The translations under genes and the position numbers were made by a program. This document shows, in pieces, positions 1 through 7,757 of a DNA stretch of 9,453 nt. Under the pieces are notes generated by a model, which did not search any database, was not told the DNA's origin, and saw nothing but the letters and a program-made list of their open reading frames with translations. The DNA is taken from assembly GCA_004559845.1 (NCBI GenBank), contig SFWW01000055.1, positions 1 through 9,453 of the forward strand. The letters are read 5' to 3'. Position 1 is the stretch's first letter; every line of letters starts with the position of its first letter. The stretch is from a bacterium. Its GTDB lineage: Bacteria; Bacteroidota; Bacteroidia; Bacteroidales; Muribaculaceae.

Positions 1-471
1 TGCATTTTCTTGCGCCACCTTCAGCGCCGCTTCGCTGATGTCGATGGCAGTCACTTCCGGCCATTTCAGCGCCAGGGCTATGGAGATGGCAATGCAACCA
101 CTTCCTGTGCCGATGTCGAGCACACGCAGGTCGGCTTCCCTGCCGGCATCATCCACGATGATATCCACGAGATGTTCAGTTTCGGGACGCGGAATGAGAG
201 TGGCAGGAGTGACGCGGAATGAGTGGCCGTGGAAGGTGGTGTGCCCCAAAATATATTGAATCGGTTCGCCGTCACATAGCCGCTGAGCCATGTGGCGAAT
301 TCGGTTGGCAAACACCTCATCTTGCTCCACATCGCCGCGCAGTAGCACGTCCACCCGGCTGTAGTGCAGCACTTCCTCCATCACCATCAAGGCAATCGCA
401 TCAGCCTCATGCCTCTCATAGCAAGCCTCGATTCGGCTTTTCAATTCGCGGAAAAGTTGGTTGGTAGTCAT
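1..471 (-). CDS. prmC: Peptide chain release factor N5-glutamine methyltransferase PrmC/HemK (partial, N-terminal 157 codons)
   Basis: PrmC methylates the glutamine of the GGQ motif in release factors RF1 and RF2 using S-adenosylmethionine in the cytoplasm, which speeds translation termination. Translating the minus strand from the ATG at 471 gives an uninterrupted frame to the window edge, beginning MTTNQLFRELKSRIE. Visible motifs are the family linker IPRPETEHLV (about residues 93-102), the SAM-binding motif I VLDIGTGSGCIAIS (117-130) and an acidic residue in AIDIS (Asp144) that would contact the SAM ribose. Residues before about 85 form the helical release-factor-binding domain. The catalytic NPPY motif and the rest of the Rossmann domain lie beyond position 1; family members are about 280 residues, so roughly 120 are missing. 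The first ATG was chosen because a promoter-like site ends about 24 bases upstream. It is transcribed divergently from the lipoprotein gene. The identification is firm. Confidence 0.95.
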   Translation of the reverse strand, partial: MTTNQLFRELKSRIEACYERHEADAIALMVMEEVLHYSRVDVLLRGDVEQDEVFANRIRHMAQRLCDGEPIQYILGHTTFHGHSFRVTPATLIPRPETEHLVDIIVDDAGREADLRVLDIGTGSGCIAISIALALKWPEVTAIDISEAALKVAQENA

Positions 472-494
472 CGTGTCAATTTTTTTCAATGTCA

Positions 495-527
495 CAAATG
501 TAAGCAAATTTCCCAAGCCGTGCAAGC
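495..527 (-). promoter_or_regulatory. Probable Bacteroidota-type promoter for prmC
   Basis: Read on the minus strand, positions 502-495 give TACATTTG, an exact match to the Bacteroidota -7 consensus TAnnTTTG. A TTG lies 20 bases upstream, where the -33 element is expected. A start site about 7 bases downstream would leave a 5' leader of roughly 15-20 bases before the prmC ATG at 471. This is motif matching only. Confidence 0.55.
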
Positions 528-762
528 CGGTGCGCCGATGCTCCGTTGCGCCAACGGTTCTGCAAGGGGGCGTGGAATTGTTAACATTTATTGTGTCAGG
601 GTGGAAAATCTCGTTAAAAAGGCGTAAAAATCGCCCATTAAAGCCCTCAACATACGAATAGTGTAAGGCATAAATATTAATTTTACACGCTCAAAAATCA
701 AGGATTGCGGGTGCGAAGAATAAAATATCGCAAAATATATCCCGATTTTTCTGAATTTGTTG

Positions 763-770
763 TAAATTTG
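763..770 (+). promoter_or_regulatory. Probable -7 element for the DUF6242 lipoprotein gene
   Basis: TAAATTTG at 763-770 matches the Bacteroidota -7 consensus TAnnTTTG and sits 24 bases before the chosen ATG at 795, which gives a short leader. No good TTTG is seen at the -33 position, so the site rests on the -7 element alone. It is also the only clear promoter match ahead of the run of genes from 795 to 7643, so it may drive much of that cluster. Confidence 0.45.
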
Positions 771-794
771 TACTTTCAAAGTAAACTCTATTTG

Positions 795-2276
795 ATGAAC
801 AAGAAATATTCCATACTAATCCTGACGGCGATGTGCTTAATGATTGCCGCAGCTTCGTGTAGTTCCGACGACGAGAGCACCGGCTCCTCGTTTGTGGTTT
901 CGGATAGCTACACCTCCACCTTGGTGTCGCGTTTCACTTTGGGCAGCAACGATAAGGTGCTCTATAATCTCGACTCCGTGTTTTTCTCCATCGACCAAGA
1001 CAAAAACCTGATTTACAACGCCGACTCCCTGCCCAAGGGCACGGATGTGTCGCATCTCACCGTGTCGGTCACCTTCCCCAATGCTGTGGGCAAGGCGGTG
1101 TTTAAGGTGAGCGAAAGCGAATGGATGGAAGATAAGAAGGAAGTGGAATACAGTAGCGAAACCACCGACAGCATCGACTTCACCCATCCCGTGGAATTGC
1201 AAGTCACCTCGCAAGACGGCAAGGTGGTGCGCACCTACGAAGTGCGGGTGAATGTGCATCAAATGCAAGCCGATTCGCTCTACTGGGACCAAAAAGCGCG
1301 TCGCGATTTGCCAAACACCAGTGGCGACCCCAAAAATGCCAAATGTGTGGAGCAAAATGGCAATTATTTCTGTTTGGTGACCGACACCTACGGCTATGTG
1401 CTCTCGAAGGCATCGAATCCCGGTCAAGGCAGTTGGGAGCGTCTTTCGGTGGCATTCTCGTTTGAGCCCGATGTGGCATCTTTTGTGGCATCCACCGATG
1501 CATTCTACATCCTCTCCACCGAAGGCGAACTCTACAAAAGCACCGACCAAGGGCAATCTTGGACCGACTGCGGCGTGCAATGGCACAGCATAAAAGGAGC
1601 CTACGGGCAAAAGGTGCTCGGTGTGATGAGCGAAGGCGGCGAATGGAAGCACGATGAATATCCTCGCGGCAGTTTCACCCCCGTGGCAATTGACCCTCTT
1701 TTCCCGATAGATAATTCCACCGATTTGGTGATGGCAAGCAACACCTGGACCGTGGCGCAGCAAGCCATGCTCATGGGAGGCAGAAACCAAGCCGGTGAGG
1801 TGCTCCGCACCGTGTGGGGCTACGACGGGCAAAAGTGGGGACGCATTGACAATGAATATGCTCCTGCCGTGCTCCCCGAGCTGGAAGGCGCCGTGCTCGT
1901 GTCGTATGCTTCATTTATGAACGACACCATCACCCATCGACTCTCGCAACGCTCCACTTGGATAGTGATGGGCGGCAGAAAAGCCGATGGCACAATGAAT
2001 GGCACCACCTATGTGTCGTATAATCAAGGTATCACTTGGAGTTCGGGTGGCATCAAAATGCAATTGCCCGAATATATGCCTCCATTTGTGGGCGCTCAAG
2101 CCTTTGTGGTGAATGAAACCCAACACAAAGTGCGCGCCAATGCACCCATCCGGCCCATCACCCAGTGGGATTGCCCCTACATTTATCTCGTGGGTGGCAA
2201 AACCGCCGATGGCCGACAACTCAACAACATTTGGAAAGGTGTGATTAATCAACTCACTTTCAAACCCATTCACTAA
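795..2276 (+). CDS. DUF6242-type lipoprotein with beta-propeller-like C-terminal region
   Basis: This 493-residue protein is probably a surface lipoprotein of unknown function. The N-terminus is a lipoprotein signal: a basic start (MNKKYS), a hydrophobic stretch and Cys22 in AAASC. The residues after the cysteine are SSDDE, resembling the acidic export signal that sends Bacteroidota lipoproteins to the outer face of the outer membrane. About residues 35-170 look like the beta-sandwich half of DUF6242 proteins, including LIYNADSLPKGTD. The C-terminal part contains two Asp-box-like motifs, STDQGQSW (about 248-255) and SYNQGITW (about 408-415), and kelch-like GG turns (LMGGR, VMGGR, LVGGK), suggesting a propeller. 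The end, NIWKGVINQLTFKP, fits my memory of the family. An in-frame ATG at 705 is possible, but it precedes the promoter and would bury the signal peptide. The next gene starts 30 bp later, suggesting cotranscription. Family assignment is from memory; ligand and role are unknown. Confidence 0.8.
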   Translation: MNKKYSILILTAMCLMIAAASCSSDDESTGSSFVVSDSYTSTLVSRFTLGSNDKVLYNLDSVFFSIDQDKNLIYNADSLPKGTDVSHLTVSVTFPNAVGKAVFKVSESEWMEDKKEVEYSSETTDSIDFTHPVELQVTSQDGKVVRTYEVRVNVHQMQADSLYWDQKARRDLPNTSGDPKNAKCVEQNGNYFCLVTDTYGYVLSKASNPGQGSWERLSVAFSFEPDVASFVASTDAFYILSTEGELYKSTDQGQSWTDCGVQWHSIKGAYGQKVLGVMSEGGEWKHDEYPRGSFTPVAIDPLFPIDNSTDLVMASNTWTVAQQAMLMGGRNQAGEVLRTVWGYDGQKWGRIDNEYAPAVLPELEGAVLVSYASFMNDTITHRLSQRSTWIVMGGRKADGTMNGTTYVSYNQGITWSSGGIKMQLPEYMPPFVGAQAFVVNETQHKVRANAPIRPITQWDCPYIYLVGGKTADGRQLNNIWKGVINQLTFKPIH

Positions 2277-2306
2277 CCGCCCTCGATGATACGCCCTGCC
2301 GCCGAT

Positions 2307-2969
2307 ATGAAAAAGGTGATTGCCCTATTGGCTTTTGCAATGATGAGCCTCGCAGCGATAGCACAAGAATATCGCTACGAAGTGGGACCCGCTTTGGGCG
2401 TGAGCGGCTATGTGGGCGACATTAGCGGCGGCAATATGTATAAGCACCCCGGTGTGGTGGGCGGCGGCGTGTTTCGCTACAATATGAACAGCCGCATCGC
2501 CTTCAAAGGCAATTTGCTCTACGCCTCGCTCAGCGGCAATAGCAACGACTGCCCGAGCAAATTCCCCGATGGCGAGCACTACGAATTTTCCTCCCACCTT
2601 GTGGACCTCGGCGCGCAAGCCGAATTCAATTTCCTCAATTTCGGGGTGGGTCCACGCTATAAAAATTATAGCCGCATCTCGCCCTATATGGTGGTGGGCA
2701 TCGGTGCCACGGCTTCGTTTGTGGATGGCACCCACCTCTCGGTGAATTTGCCCATGGGGGTAGGGGTGAAGTACAAACTCAAGCCGCGCTTGAATGTGGG
2801 CTTTGAATTTACGATGCGCAAATGCTTTGGCGACCGCATCGACGGACTGTCGGATCTCAACCGCATTGCCCATGGCTTTGCCAAAAACACCGACTGGTAT
2901 TCCGTGGCAATGTTTACGCTCACCTACGAATTTTCGAAGCGATGCACCAAATGCCACTATGTGGAATAG
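2307..2969 (+). CDS. DUF6089-type outer-membrane beta-barrel protein
   Basis: A 220-residue exported protein. The signal peptide (MKKVIALLAFAMMSLAAIAQ) ends at an AIA-Q site. The mature protein alternates hydrophobic and polar residues as small outer-membrane barrels do, with glycine-rich turns (GVSGYVGDISGG near the start, VGGGVFRYN, ISPYMVVGIGATAS, LPMGVGVKYKLKPRLNVGFEF). The phrases RISPY...VGIGA, GVGVKYK and the ending in NTDWYSVAMFTLTYEF correspond to the DUF6089 family that precedes uppS and bamA in other Bacteroidales, as I recall it. The start was set at the ATG at 2307 rather than the in-frame ATG at 2286, because seven extra residues (MIRPAAD) would sit ahead of an otherwise standard signal peptide. 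The tail after the last strand has two cysteines (KRCTKCHYVE). Function is unknown; it is a plausible BamA client. It lies 73 bp before uppS. Confidence 0.82.
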   Translation: MKKVIALLAFAMMSLAAIAQEYRYEVGPALGVSGYVGDISGGNMYKHPGVVGGGVFRYNMNSRIAFKGNLLYASLSGNSNDCPSKFPDGEHYEFSSHLVDLGAQAEFNFLNFGVGPRYKNYSRISPYMVVGIGATASFVDGTHLSVNLPMGVGVKYKLKPRLNVGFEFTMRKCFGDRIDGLSDLNRIAHGFAKNTDWYSVAMFTLTYEFSKRCTKCHYVE

Positions 2970-2994
2970 GGTGCACCCGCAGCAAAATTTACAC

Positions 2995-3008
2995 ATTATA
3001 TATATAAT
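2995..3008. repeat. Perfect AT-only palindrome upstream of uppS
   Basis: ATTATATATATAAT is a perfect 14-bp palindrome in the 73-bp gap between the DUF6089 gene and uppS. No TAnnTTTG element is present in this gap. The palindrome could be a regulator site or simply low-complexity DNA; nothing in the sequence decides between them. Confidence 0.3.
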
Positions 3009-3042
3009 ATAAAGAAACAAAGAGAAAGAAATAGATAAAGCA

Positions 3043-3795
3043 GTGTCGCTCATCGAACAAATAGATAGAACCCGAATTCCTCGCCATGTGGCTATCATTA
3101 TGGATGGCAACGGGCGCTGGGCAAAACAGCGTGGAATGATGCGCTCTTTTGGCCACGAGAATGGTGTGCCCACCGTGCACAACATTACCGAGGTGGCAAA
3201 CGATTTGGGCATTGAATTCCTCACGCTCTACACCTTCTCTACCGAAAATTGGAGCCGACCTCAACTTGAGGTGGATGCGCTGATGCACTTGGTGGTGTCG
3301 TCGATTGAAAAAGAAACCCCCGAATTGATAGAGAAAAACGTGAAGCTATCTGCCATTGGCGACATGCAACGAATGCCCGAATTTGCACGCACACGTCTGC
3401 AAAAGTGTATGAGCGACACCGCTCACTGCACCGGGCTGGAAGTGTGCCTCGCTTTGAGCTACTCTTCTCATTGGGAAATTGTGGAGGCAGTGAAGCGCAT
3501 TGCCACCGAAGTGAAAGCCGGCACACTCGATGTGGACGCCATCACCGAAGACGTGGTGCAATCGCATCTCGCCACTTCCCACATGCCCAACCCCGATTTG
3601 CTTATCCGCACCGCCGGCGATATTCGTGTGAGCAACTATTTGCTCTGGCAAATCGCTTATAGTGAACTATATTTTACGCCCGTTCTTTGGCCCGACTTCT
3701 CACAAGACGATTTCTTGGAAGCCATCATTGAATATCAGCGCCGCGAACGCCGATATGGCAAAACCAGCGAACAGGTCACTAATGATAAAGAATAA
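3043..3795 (+). CDS. uppS: Isoprenyl transferase (undecaprenyl diphosphate synthase)
   Basis: UppS condenses farnesyl diphosphate with eight isopentenyl diphosphates at the cytoplasmic face of the inner membrane, giving the C55 carrier for peptidoglycan and surface polysaccharide synthesis. The 250-residue product has the family signatures: IIMDGNGRWAKQRG with the Mg-binding Asp21 (E. coli Asp26), GH at 37-38, LTLYTFSTENWSRP, and the C-terminal block LLIRTAGDIRVSN...LLWQIAYSELYF...WPDF. By alignment Arg189, Arg195, Ser197 and Glu208 match E. coli Arg194, Arg200, Ser202 and Glu213. Unusually, the normal RTGGE reads RTAGD, putting Asp193 where Glu is nearly always found. The start is GTG at 3043: the frame opens after TAA at 3010, no ATG occurs before the catalytic MDGNGRW, and a purine-rich AGAGAAAGAA lies upstream. 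bamA begins 10 bp after the stop, so the two are almost certainly cotranscribed. Confidence 0.96.
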   Translation: MSLIEQIDRTRIPRHVAIIMDGNGRWAKQRGMMRSFGHENGVPTVHNITEVANDLGIEFLTLYTFSTENWSRPQLEVDALMHLVVSSIEKETPELIEKNVKLSAIGDMQRMPEFARTRLQKCMSDTAHCTGLEVCLALSYSSHWEIVEAVKRIATEVKAGTLDVDAITEDVVQSHLATSHMPNPDLLIRTAGDIRVSNYLLWQIAYSELYFTPVLWPDFSQDDFLEAIIEYQRRERRYGKTSEQVTNDKE

Positions 3796-3805
3796 TTATA
3801 ATAAT

Positions 3806-6451
3806 ATGCGATATAAGGCTATTCTACTACTCGTAACACTCCTTTCGCTCGCCACAAAAGCGCAAGCGCAAGACACCTACACCAAAAACGACACCACCTA
3901 CTACCCCAAAGTGGTGTTCTCGGGCATCCATCCCAAATATGAAATTGCCGGCATTAAAGTGACCGGTGCCGACAATTATGAAGACTACATCATCATCGGC
4001 TACTCCGGGCTATCCATTGGCCAGCGCATAGAAGTGCCGGGCGACGACCTGAAGAATGCCGCCAAGCGATTCTGGCGCCAAGGACTCTTCTCGAAGGTGC
4101 AAATCAAGGTGGAAAAGGTGTACGGCGACAAGGTGTGGCTCGAATTTTGCCTCCAACAGCAACCCCGCATCTCGCAAGTGAACTATATCGGTATGAAGGG
4201 CGGTGAAAAGAAGGATGTGGCAGAACGCCTCAACCTTTCCATCGGTAGCCAAATGACGCCCAATATCGCCGACCGAATCAAACTGATTGTGCAGAAATAT
4301 TTCACCGACAAGGGCTTCGATAAAGCCACCGTGGAGGTGATTCAAAAAGAAGACTTGAGCCGGCAAAACGAGGTGATTGTGGATATTATTGTGGACAAAC
4401 ACTCCAAAATCGGTGTCCACAAAATCTACATCGAAGGCAATAGCGTGCTTAGCGATGGCAAAATTAAAGGCACCATGAAGAAAACCAACGAAACCGGCTT
4501 CTTCAACTTCAAAAAATGGTTTAGCCAAAAGAAATTCGTTAACACCGACTATCAAGAAGACAAAAACCGCATCATAGAGCGCTACAATGAACTCGGCTAC
4601 CGCGATGCACGCATCGTGAGCGACAGCGTGGTGAGCTACAACGAGAAAAAAGTGGACGTGTATCTGAAAGTGGAAGAAGGTAAGCGCTACTACATTTCGG
4701 GCATCAACTGGGTGGGAAACACCGTGTATCCTACTGAATTTCTCGACAATGTGCTCGGCATGGAAAAAGGACAAGTCTACAACCAAAAGAAACTCAATAA
4801 GCGCATCAGCACCGACGAAGATGCCGTGTCGAACCTCTACCTCGACAAGGGCTACCTCTTTGCCCAAATCCTGCCGGTGGAAACCCATGTGGAAGGCGAC
4901 TCTATCGCCTTGGAAATGCGCCTGTTTGAAGGCAAGCGCGCCACCATCAATCGCGTGGTGATTAACGGTAACGACCGCCTCTACGAAAAGGTGATTCGTC
5001 GCGAATTGCGTGTGCGTCCGGGCGACCTCTTCTCTAAGAGCGACTTGATGCGCTCCGCACGCGAAATTGCACAAACCGGACACTTCGACCCTGAAAAAAT
5101 GGACATCCGCCCCGAGCCCAACGAAGAAAACGGTACGGTGGACATTATCTTTGGATTGGAATCCAAAGCCAACGACCAAATTGAATTCTCGGCAGGTTGG
5201 GGACAAACCGGTATCATCGGTAAAGTGAGTTTGAAGTTTACCAACTTCTCTATCCAAAACCTCTTCCACCCGTCATCGTTTAAGGGTATTATTCCGCAAG
5301 GCGAGGGACAAACCTTTACCATCAGTGCCCAAACCAATGCCAAATACTATCAATCCTACAGCGTGTCGTTCCTCGACCCGTGGTTCGGTGGCAAGCGACC
5401 CAATTCGCTCAGCGTGTCGGCATTCTATAGCCGCCAAACCGGTATTAACTCCAGCTACTACAACACGCTCTATCAAAACGGACTCTACAACTACTACAAT
5501 AGCTACTATCCCGGCAGCAACTATGGCTACAACTATGGCTATGGCTATGGCAACAACTACTACGAAGATGCCTACGACCCCAACAAATACCTCCAAATGG
5601 GTGGTGTGTCGGTAGGATTCGGTAAGCGATTGAAATGGCCCGACGACTATTTTACCCTCTCTGCCGAAGTGGGTTATCAATGGTATAGCCTCAAAAACTG
5701 GGAATATCTCTACTATATGAACAATGGCACGTCGAATTCACTCGTGTTTGGACTCACGCTCCAGCGCAACAGTATCGACAACCCGCTCTACACACGCCGC
5801 GGTAGCACCTTCTCGCTCAGCTTCCGCTTCACGCCCCCGGCAAGCCTCTTTGGCAAGAAAAACTGGAAGGCGCTCGCTGAAGCCACCGACGAAGCATCGA
5901 AAAAAGAACTCTATAAATGGATTGAATATTGGAAACTTAAATTCCAAGCACGTACCTACACCCCGCTCACCGACCCCGATGGCAGATGGACCCTCGTGCT
6001 GATGACACGCGCCGACATCGGTTTGCTCGGCAGCTGGAACAAGCACATTAAATCGCCATTCGAAACCTTCTATGTGGGTGGCGACGGTATGTCGGGTAGC
6101 TACACCTACGCCACCGAAACCATCGCCCTGCGTGGTTACGACAATGGTCAATTCACCCCCTACGGAAGCGACGGCTACGCCTATACCCGCTTCTTGATGG
6201 AGCTCCACTTCCCACTCATGCTCTCAACCAGCGCCACCATCTATCCGCTCGCCTTTGTGGAAGCCGGTAATGCCTGGACCAGTGTGAGCCGCTTCTCACC
6301 CTTCGACCTAAAACGCTCGGCAGGTGTGGGTGTGCGCATCTTCCTGCCGATGCTGGGTATGATGGGTATCGACTGGGGCTATGGCTTCGACAAGGTGTTT
6401 GGCACCAAGGGTGGCAGCAACTTCCACTTCGTGCTCGGTCAGGAATTCTAA
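3806..6451 (+). CDS. bamA: Outer membrane protein assembly factor BamA (Omp85 family)
   Basis: BamA is the central barrel of the BAM complex that folds and inserts beta-barrel proteins into the outer membrane. The 881-residue product starts with a signal peptide (MRYKAILLLVTLLSLATKAQAQ), then five POTRA domains at roughly 35-120, 122-205, 206-290, 292-376 and 377-456, each with the strand-helix-helix-strand pattern (ends such as NELGYRDA and LDKGYLFA). The 16-strand barrel follows from about 459 and contains DPWFGGKRP, the loop-6 signature LRGY (775-778) and a terminal phenylalanine in VLGQEF. It is about 70 residues longer than E. coli BamA. Part of the excess is a Tyr/Asn/Gly-rich segment at about 549-595, predicted to be extracellular loop 3. 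The ATG at 3806 directly precedes the signal peptide; an ATG at 3782 overlaps uppS and would add MIKNNYNN. It lies between uppS and the chaperone genes whose products deliver its substrates. Confidence 0.96.
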   Translation: MRYKAILLLVTLLSLATKAQAQDTYTKNDTTYYPKVVFSGIHPKYEIAGIKVTGADNYEDYIIIGYSGLSIGQRIEVPGDDLKNAAKRFWRQGLFSKVQIKVEKVYGDKVWLEFCLQQQPRISQVNYIGMKGGEKKDVAERLNLSIGSQMTPNIADRIKLIVQKYFTDKGFDKATVEVIQKEDLSRQNEVIVDIIVDKHSKIGVHKIYIEGNSVLSDGKIKGTMKKTNETGFFNFKKWFSQKKFVNTDYQEDKNRIIERYNELGYRDARIVSDSVVSYNEKKVDVYLKVEEGKRYYISGINWVGNTVYPTEFLDNVLGMEKGQVYNQKKLNKRISTDEDAVSNLYLDKGYLFAQILPVETHVEGDSIALEMRLFEGKRATINRVVINGNDRLYEKVIRRELRVRPGDLFSKSDLMRSAREIAQTGHFDPEKMDIRPEPNEENGTVDIIFGLESKANDQIEFSAGWGQTGIIGKVSLKFTNFSIQNLFHPSSFKGIIPQGEGQTFTISAQTNAKYYQSYSVSFLDPWFGGKRPNSLSVSAFYSRQTGINSSYYNTLYQNGLYNYYNSYYPGSNYGYNYGYGYGNNYYEDAYDPNKYLQMGGVSVGFGKRLKWPDDYFTLSAEVGYQWYSLKNWEYLYYMNNGTSNSLVFGLTLQRNSIDNPLYTRRGSTFSLSFRFTPPASLFGKKNWKALAEATDEASKKELYKWIEYWKLKFQARTYTPLTDPDGRWTLVLMTRADIGLLGSWNKHIKSPFETFYVGGDGMSGSYTYATETIALRGYDNGQFTPYGSDGYAYTRFLMELHFPLMLSTSATIYPLAFVEAGNAWTSVSRFSPFDLKRSAGVGVRIFLPMLGMMGIDWGYGFDKVFGTKGGSNFHFVLGQEF
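5521..5556 (+). repeat. Hexanucleotide repeat inside bamA encoding alternating Tyr-Gly
   Basis: Six consecutive 6-bp units read CTATGG, CTACAA, CTATGG, CTATGG, CTATGG, CAACAA. In the bamA frame they encode Tyr-Gly, Tyr-Asn, Tyr-Gly three times, then Asn-Asn. Gain or loss of a unit would keep the reading frame. The block sits in a wider Tyr-rich segment (about 5452-5590). Confidence 0.75.
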
Positions 6452-6553
6452 GCCACAGCGCATAAAAGCTGATAAAATAAACTTTTTGTGATTCCGGGAG
6501 TCTAAATCCCAACAAACCAAAATTTTGATCACCAACACTAAAACGCGACAATT

Positions 6554-7066
6554 ATGATGAAAAAATTTGTAATGCTCTTTGTAGCAGTGGCGGCATGCGC
6601 CACATCTGCCTTGGCACAAAAGTTTGCCTTCATCGACCAAGAATATATTTTGAAAAAAATACCCAACTATGAAATGGCAAACGAACAGTTGGAACAAATT
6701 TCACAGCGCTGGCAGCGTGAAGTAGAGGCGCTGGAAAAGGAAGCCGACACCATGTATAAAAATTATCAAGCCGATATGGTGTTTCTCACCGACGACCAAA
6801 AAAAGAAAAAAGAAGCCGAAATAGTGGCGAAAGAAAAAGAAGCATCGCAGCTGAAATACAAATATTTCGGGCCGCAAGGCGAACTCTATAAGAAACAGCA
6901 ATCTCTCATCAAGCCCATTCAAGACGATATCTACGCCGCTTGTAAAAAAGTGTGCGAAGAAAAAGGCTACCAAGTGATTTTCGACCGTGCCAGCATTCAA
7001 GGCGCTATGTATGTGTCGCCTCGCATTGATGTTACCGATGAGGTAATCGCCAAATTGGGCTACTAA
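6554..7066 (+). CDS. Skp/OmpH-family periplasmic chaperone, copy 1
   Basis: A 170-residue exported protein of the OmpH/Skp family. Such proteins trimerise into a tentacled holder that keeps unfolded outer-membrane proteins soluble in the periplasm and hands them to BamA. The signal peptide (MMKKFVMLFVAVAACATSALAQ) is followed by the core strand KFAFIDQEYILKKIP, then a long charged helical hairpin (about 45-110, with the lysine-rich segment DDQKKKKEAEIVAKEKEAS). The core is completed by IQDDIYAACKKVCEEKGYQVIFDRAS and the end DVTDEVIAKLGY, which is typical of the family. Adjacent ATG codons at 6554 and 6557 are both possible starts. It begins 102 bp after bamA; I saw no convincing promoter or terminator in that gap, so read-through from bamA is likely. 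It is more lysine-rich and more divergent than copies 2 and 3. Confidence 0.92.
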   Translation: MMKKFVMLFVAVAACATSALAQKFAFIDQEYILKKIPNYEMANEQLEQISQRWQREVEALEKEADTMYKNYQADMVFLTDDQKKKKEAEIVAKEKEASQLKYKYFGPQGELYKKQQSLIKPIQDDIYAACKKVCEEKGYQVIFDRASIQGAMYVSPRIDVTDEVIAKLGY

Positions 7067-7136
7067 CCCGGCATGGCTCCCATCCCCAAAATGAAAAATT
7101 AAATTATTAAAAAAAACTATAACTCATTACACAACT

Positions 7137-7643
7137 ATGTTTAAGAAATTTATCCTCGCAGCGCTTGTGGCTGCTCCTATGATGCTCTCAGCACAAAATG
7201 CAGTGAAATTCGGTATGGTGAATCCCGCAGAAATCTTCCAAGTAATGCCCGAAACAGCCACTGCACAAAACACCCTCAAGGCTGCCAGCGACAAGTATCA
7301 ACAACAAGCGAAAGCACTCCAAGACGAACTGCAAAAAAAGAGCCAAGAACTCGAAGAACTTGAAAAAGCTAAAGCCGATCAAGCCACTATCGAAGCAAAA
7401 ACTAAAGAGGCTCAAGACATTTACACTCGCTACCAAAACTTCTCGCAAACCGCTCAACAAGACCTCCAAAAGCAACAAGAATCGCTGATGGCACCCATCC
7501 AACAAAAGCTCCAAAACGCTATCCAAGCCGTTGGCGCTAAGGGAGGCTACACCGCTATCCTCGATTCCGCATCGCTCCTCTACAAGGGAAATGCTTTGGA
7601 AGATGTGTCGGCTAAAGTGAAAGCCGAACTCGGCATCAAATAA
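7137..7643 (+). CDS. Skp/OmpH-family periplasmic chaperone, copy 2
   Basis: A 168-residue member of the OmpH/Skp family. The signal peptide MFKKFILAALVAAPMMLSAQ is followed by the core strand VKFGMVNPAEIFQVMPET. A glutamine- and glutamate-rich amphipathic helical arm follows (about 45-125; heptad-like runs such as LQKKSQELEELEKAK and DLQKQQESLMAPIQ), and then the core end GGYTAILDSASLLYKGNALEDVSAKVKAELGIK. The LLY segment and the K-ELG-K end are shared with copy 3, so copies 2 and 3 look closer to each other than to copy 1. It starts 70 bp after copy 1 across a poly-A-rich spacer with no TAnnTTTG element, so it is probably cotranscribed with copy 1. A strong terminator follows 80 bp after its stop. 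Confidence 0.93.
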   Translation: MFKKFILAALVAAPMMLSAQNAVKFGMVNPAEIFQVMPETATAQNTLKAASDKYQQQAKALQDELQKKSQELEELEKAKADQATIEAKTKEAQDIYTRYQNFSQTAQQDLQKQQESLMAPIQQKLQNAIQAVGAKGGYTAILDSASLLYKGNALEDVSAKVKAELGIK

Positions 7644-7723
7644 GAATAGCAAAATCGATTCCTGAATTTTCGCTACGCCGACATTCAGACACGGATTTGA
7701 ATTATTCATAAGCAAAAGATAGT

Positions 7724-7757
7724 CTCGTCGATACCACATCGGCGAGCTTCTTTTTTT
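7724..7757 (+). terminator. Strong Rho-independent terminator after Skp copy 2
   Basis: CTCGTCGAT (7724-7732) pairs with ATCGGCGAG (7738-7746) as a 9-bp stem with one G-T wobble and a five-base loop (ACCAC). CTTC and a run of seven T (7751-7757) follow. This marks the end of the transcription unit containing bamA and the first two Skp genes. Confidence 0.9.

Larger units (their letters stand above)
472..794. other. Divergent intergenic spacer between prmC and the DUF6242 gene
   Basis: This 323-bp gene-free stretch separates two divergently transcribed genes. Its left end holds the proposed prmC promoter and its right end the proposed DUF6242 promoter. The middle (about 540-740) has an AT-rich tract with a GTTAAC palindrome near 580 and a short GGCG/CGCC hairpin at 621-635, neither of which I can tie to a function. 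Open frames crossing it are short, mutually overlapping and resemble nothing I recognise. Confidence 0.6.

Noticed and set aside
705..794. Upstream ATG extending the lipoprotein gene by 30 codons
   Set aside because: It lies before the TAAATTTG promoter element and would place the lipoprotein signal internally.
837..1832. Long minus-strand open frame opposite the DUF6242 gene
   Set aside because: His-rich composition from antisense reading of a codon-biased gene; the plus-strand frame has a signal peptide, promoter and family resemblance.
2969..2978. GGGTGCACCC palindrome at the DUF6089 stop codon
   Set aside because: Only a 10-bp loopless palindrome with no T-run; it cannot form a terminator hairpin and may be chance.
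3662..3805. Upstream extension of the bamA frame to a GTG inside uppS
   Set aside because: It would add 48 residues before a standard signal peptide and overlap the conserved end of uppS; the ATG at 3806 is far better.
4010..5269. Long minus-strand open frame opposite bamA
   Set aside because: Rich in His, Val and Phe as expected from antisense of a biased gene; bamA on the plus strand is unmistakable.
6492..6508. GGGA/TCCC short stem between bamA and Skp copy 1 as a terminator
   Set aside because: Only 4 bp with no following T-run; read-through is more likely.
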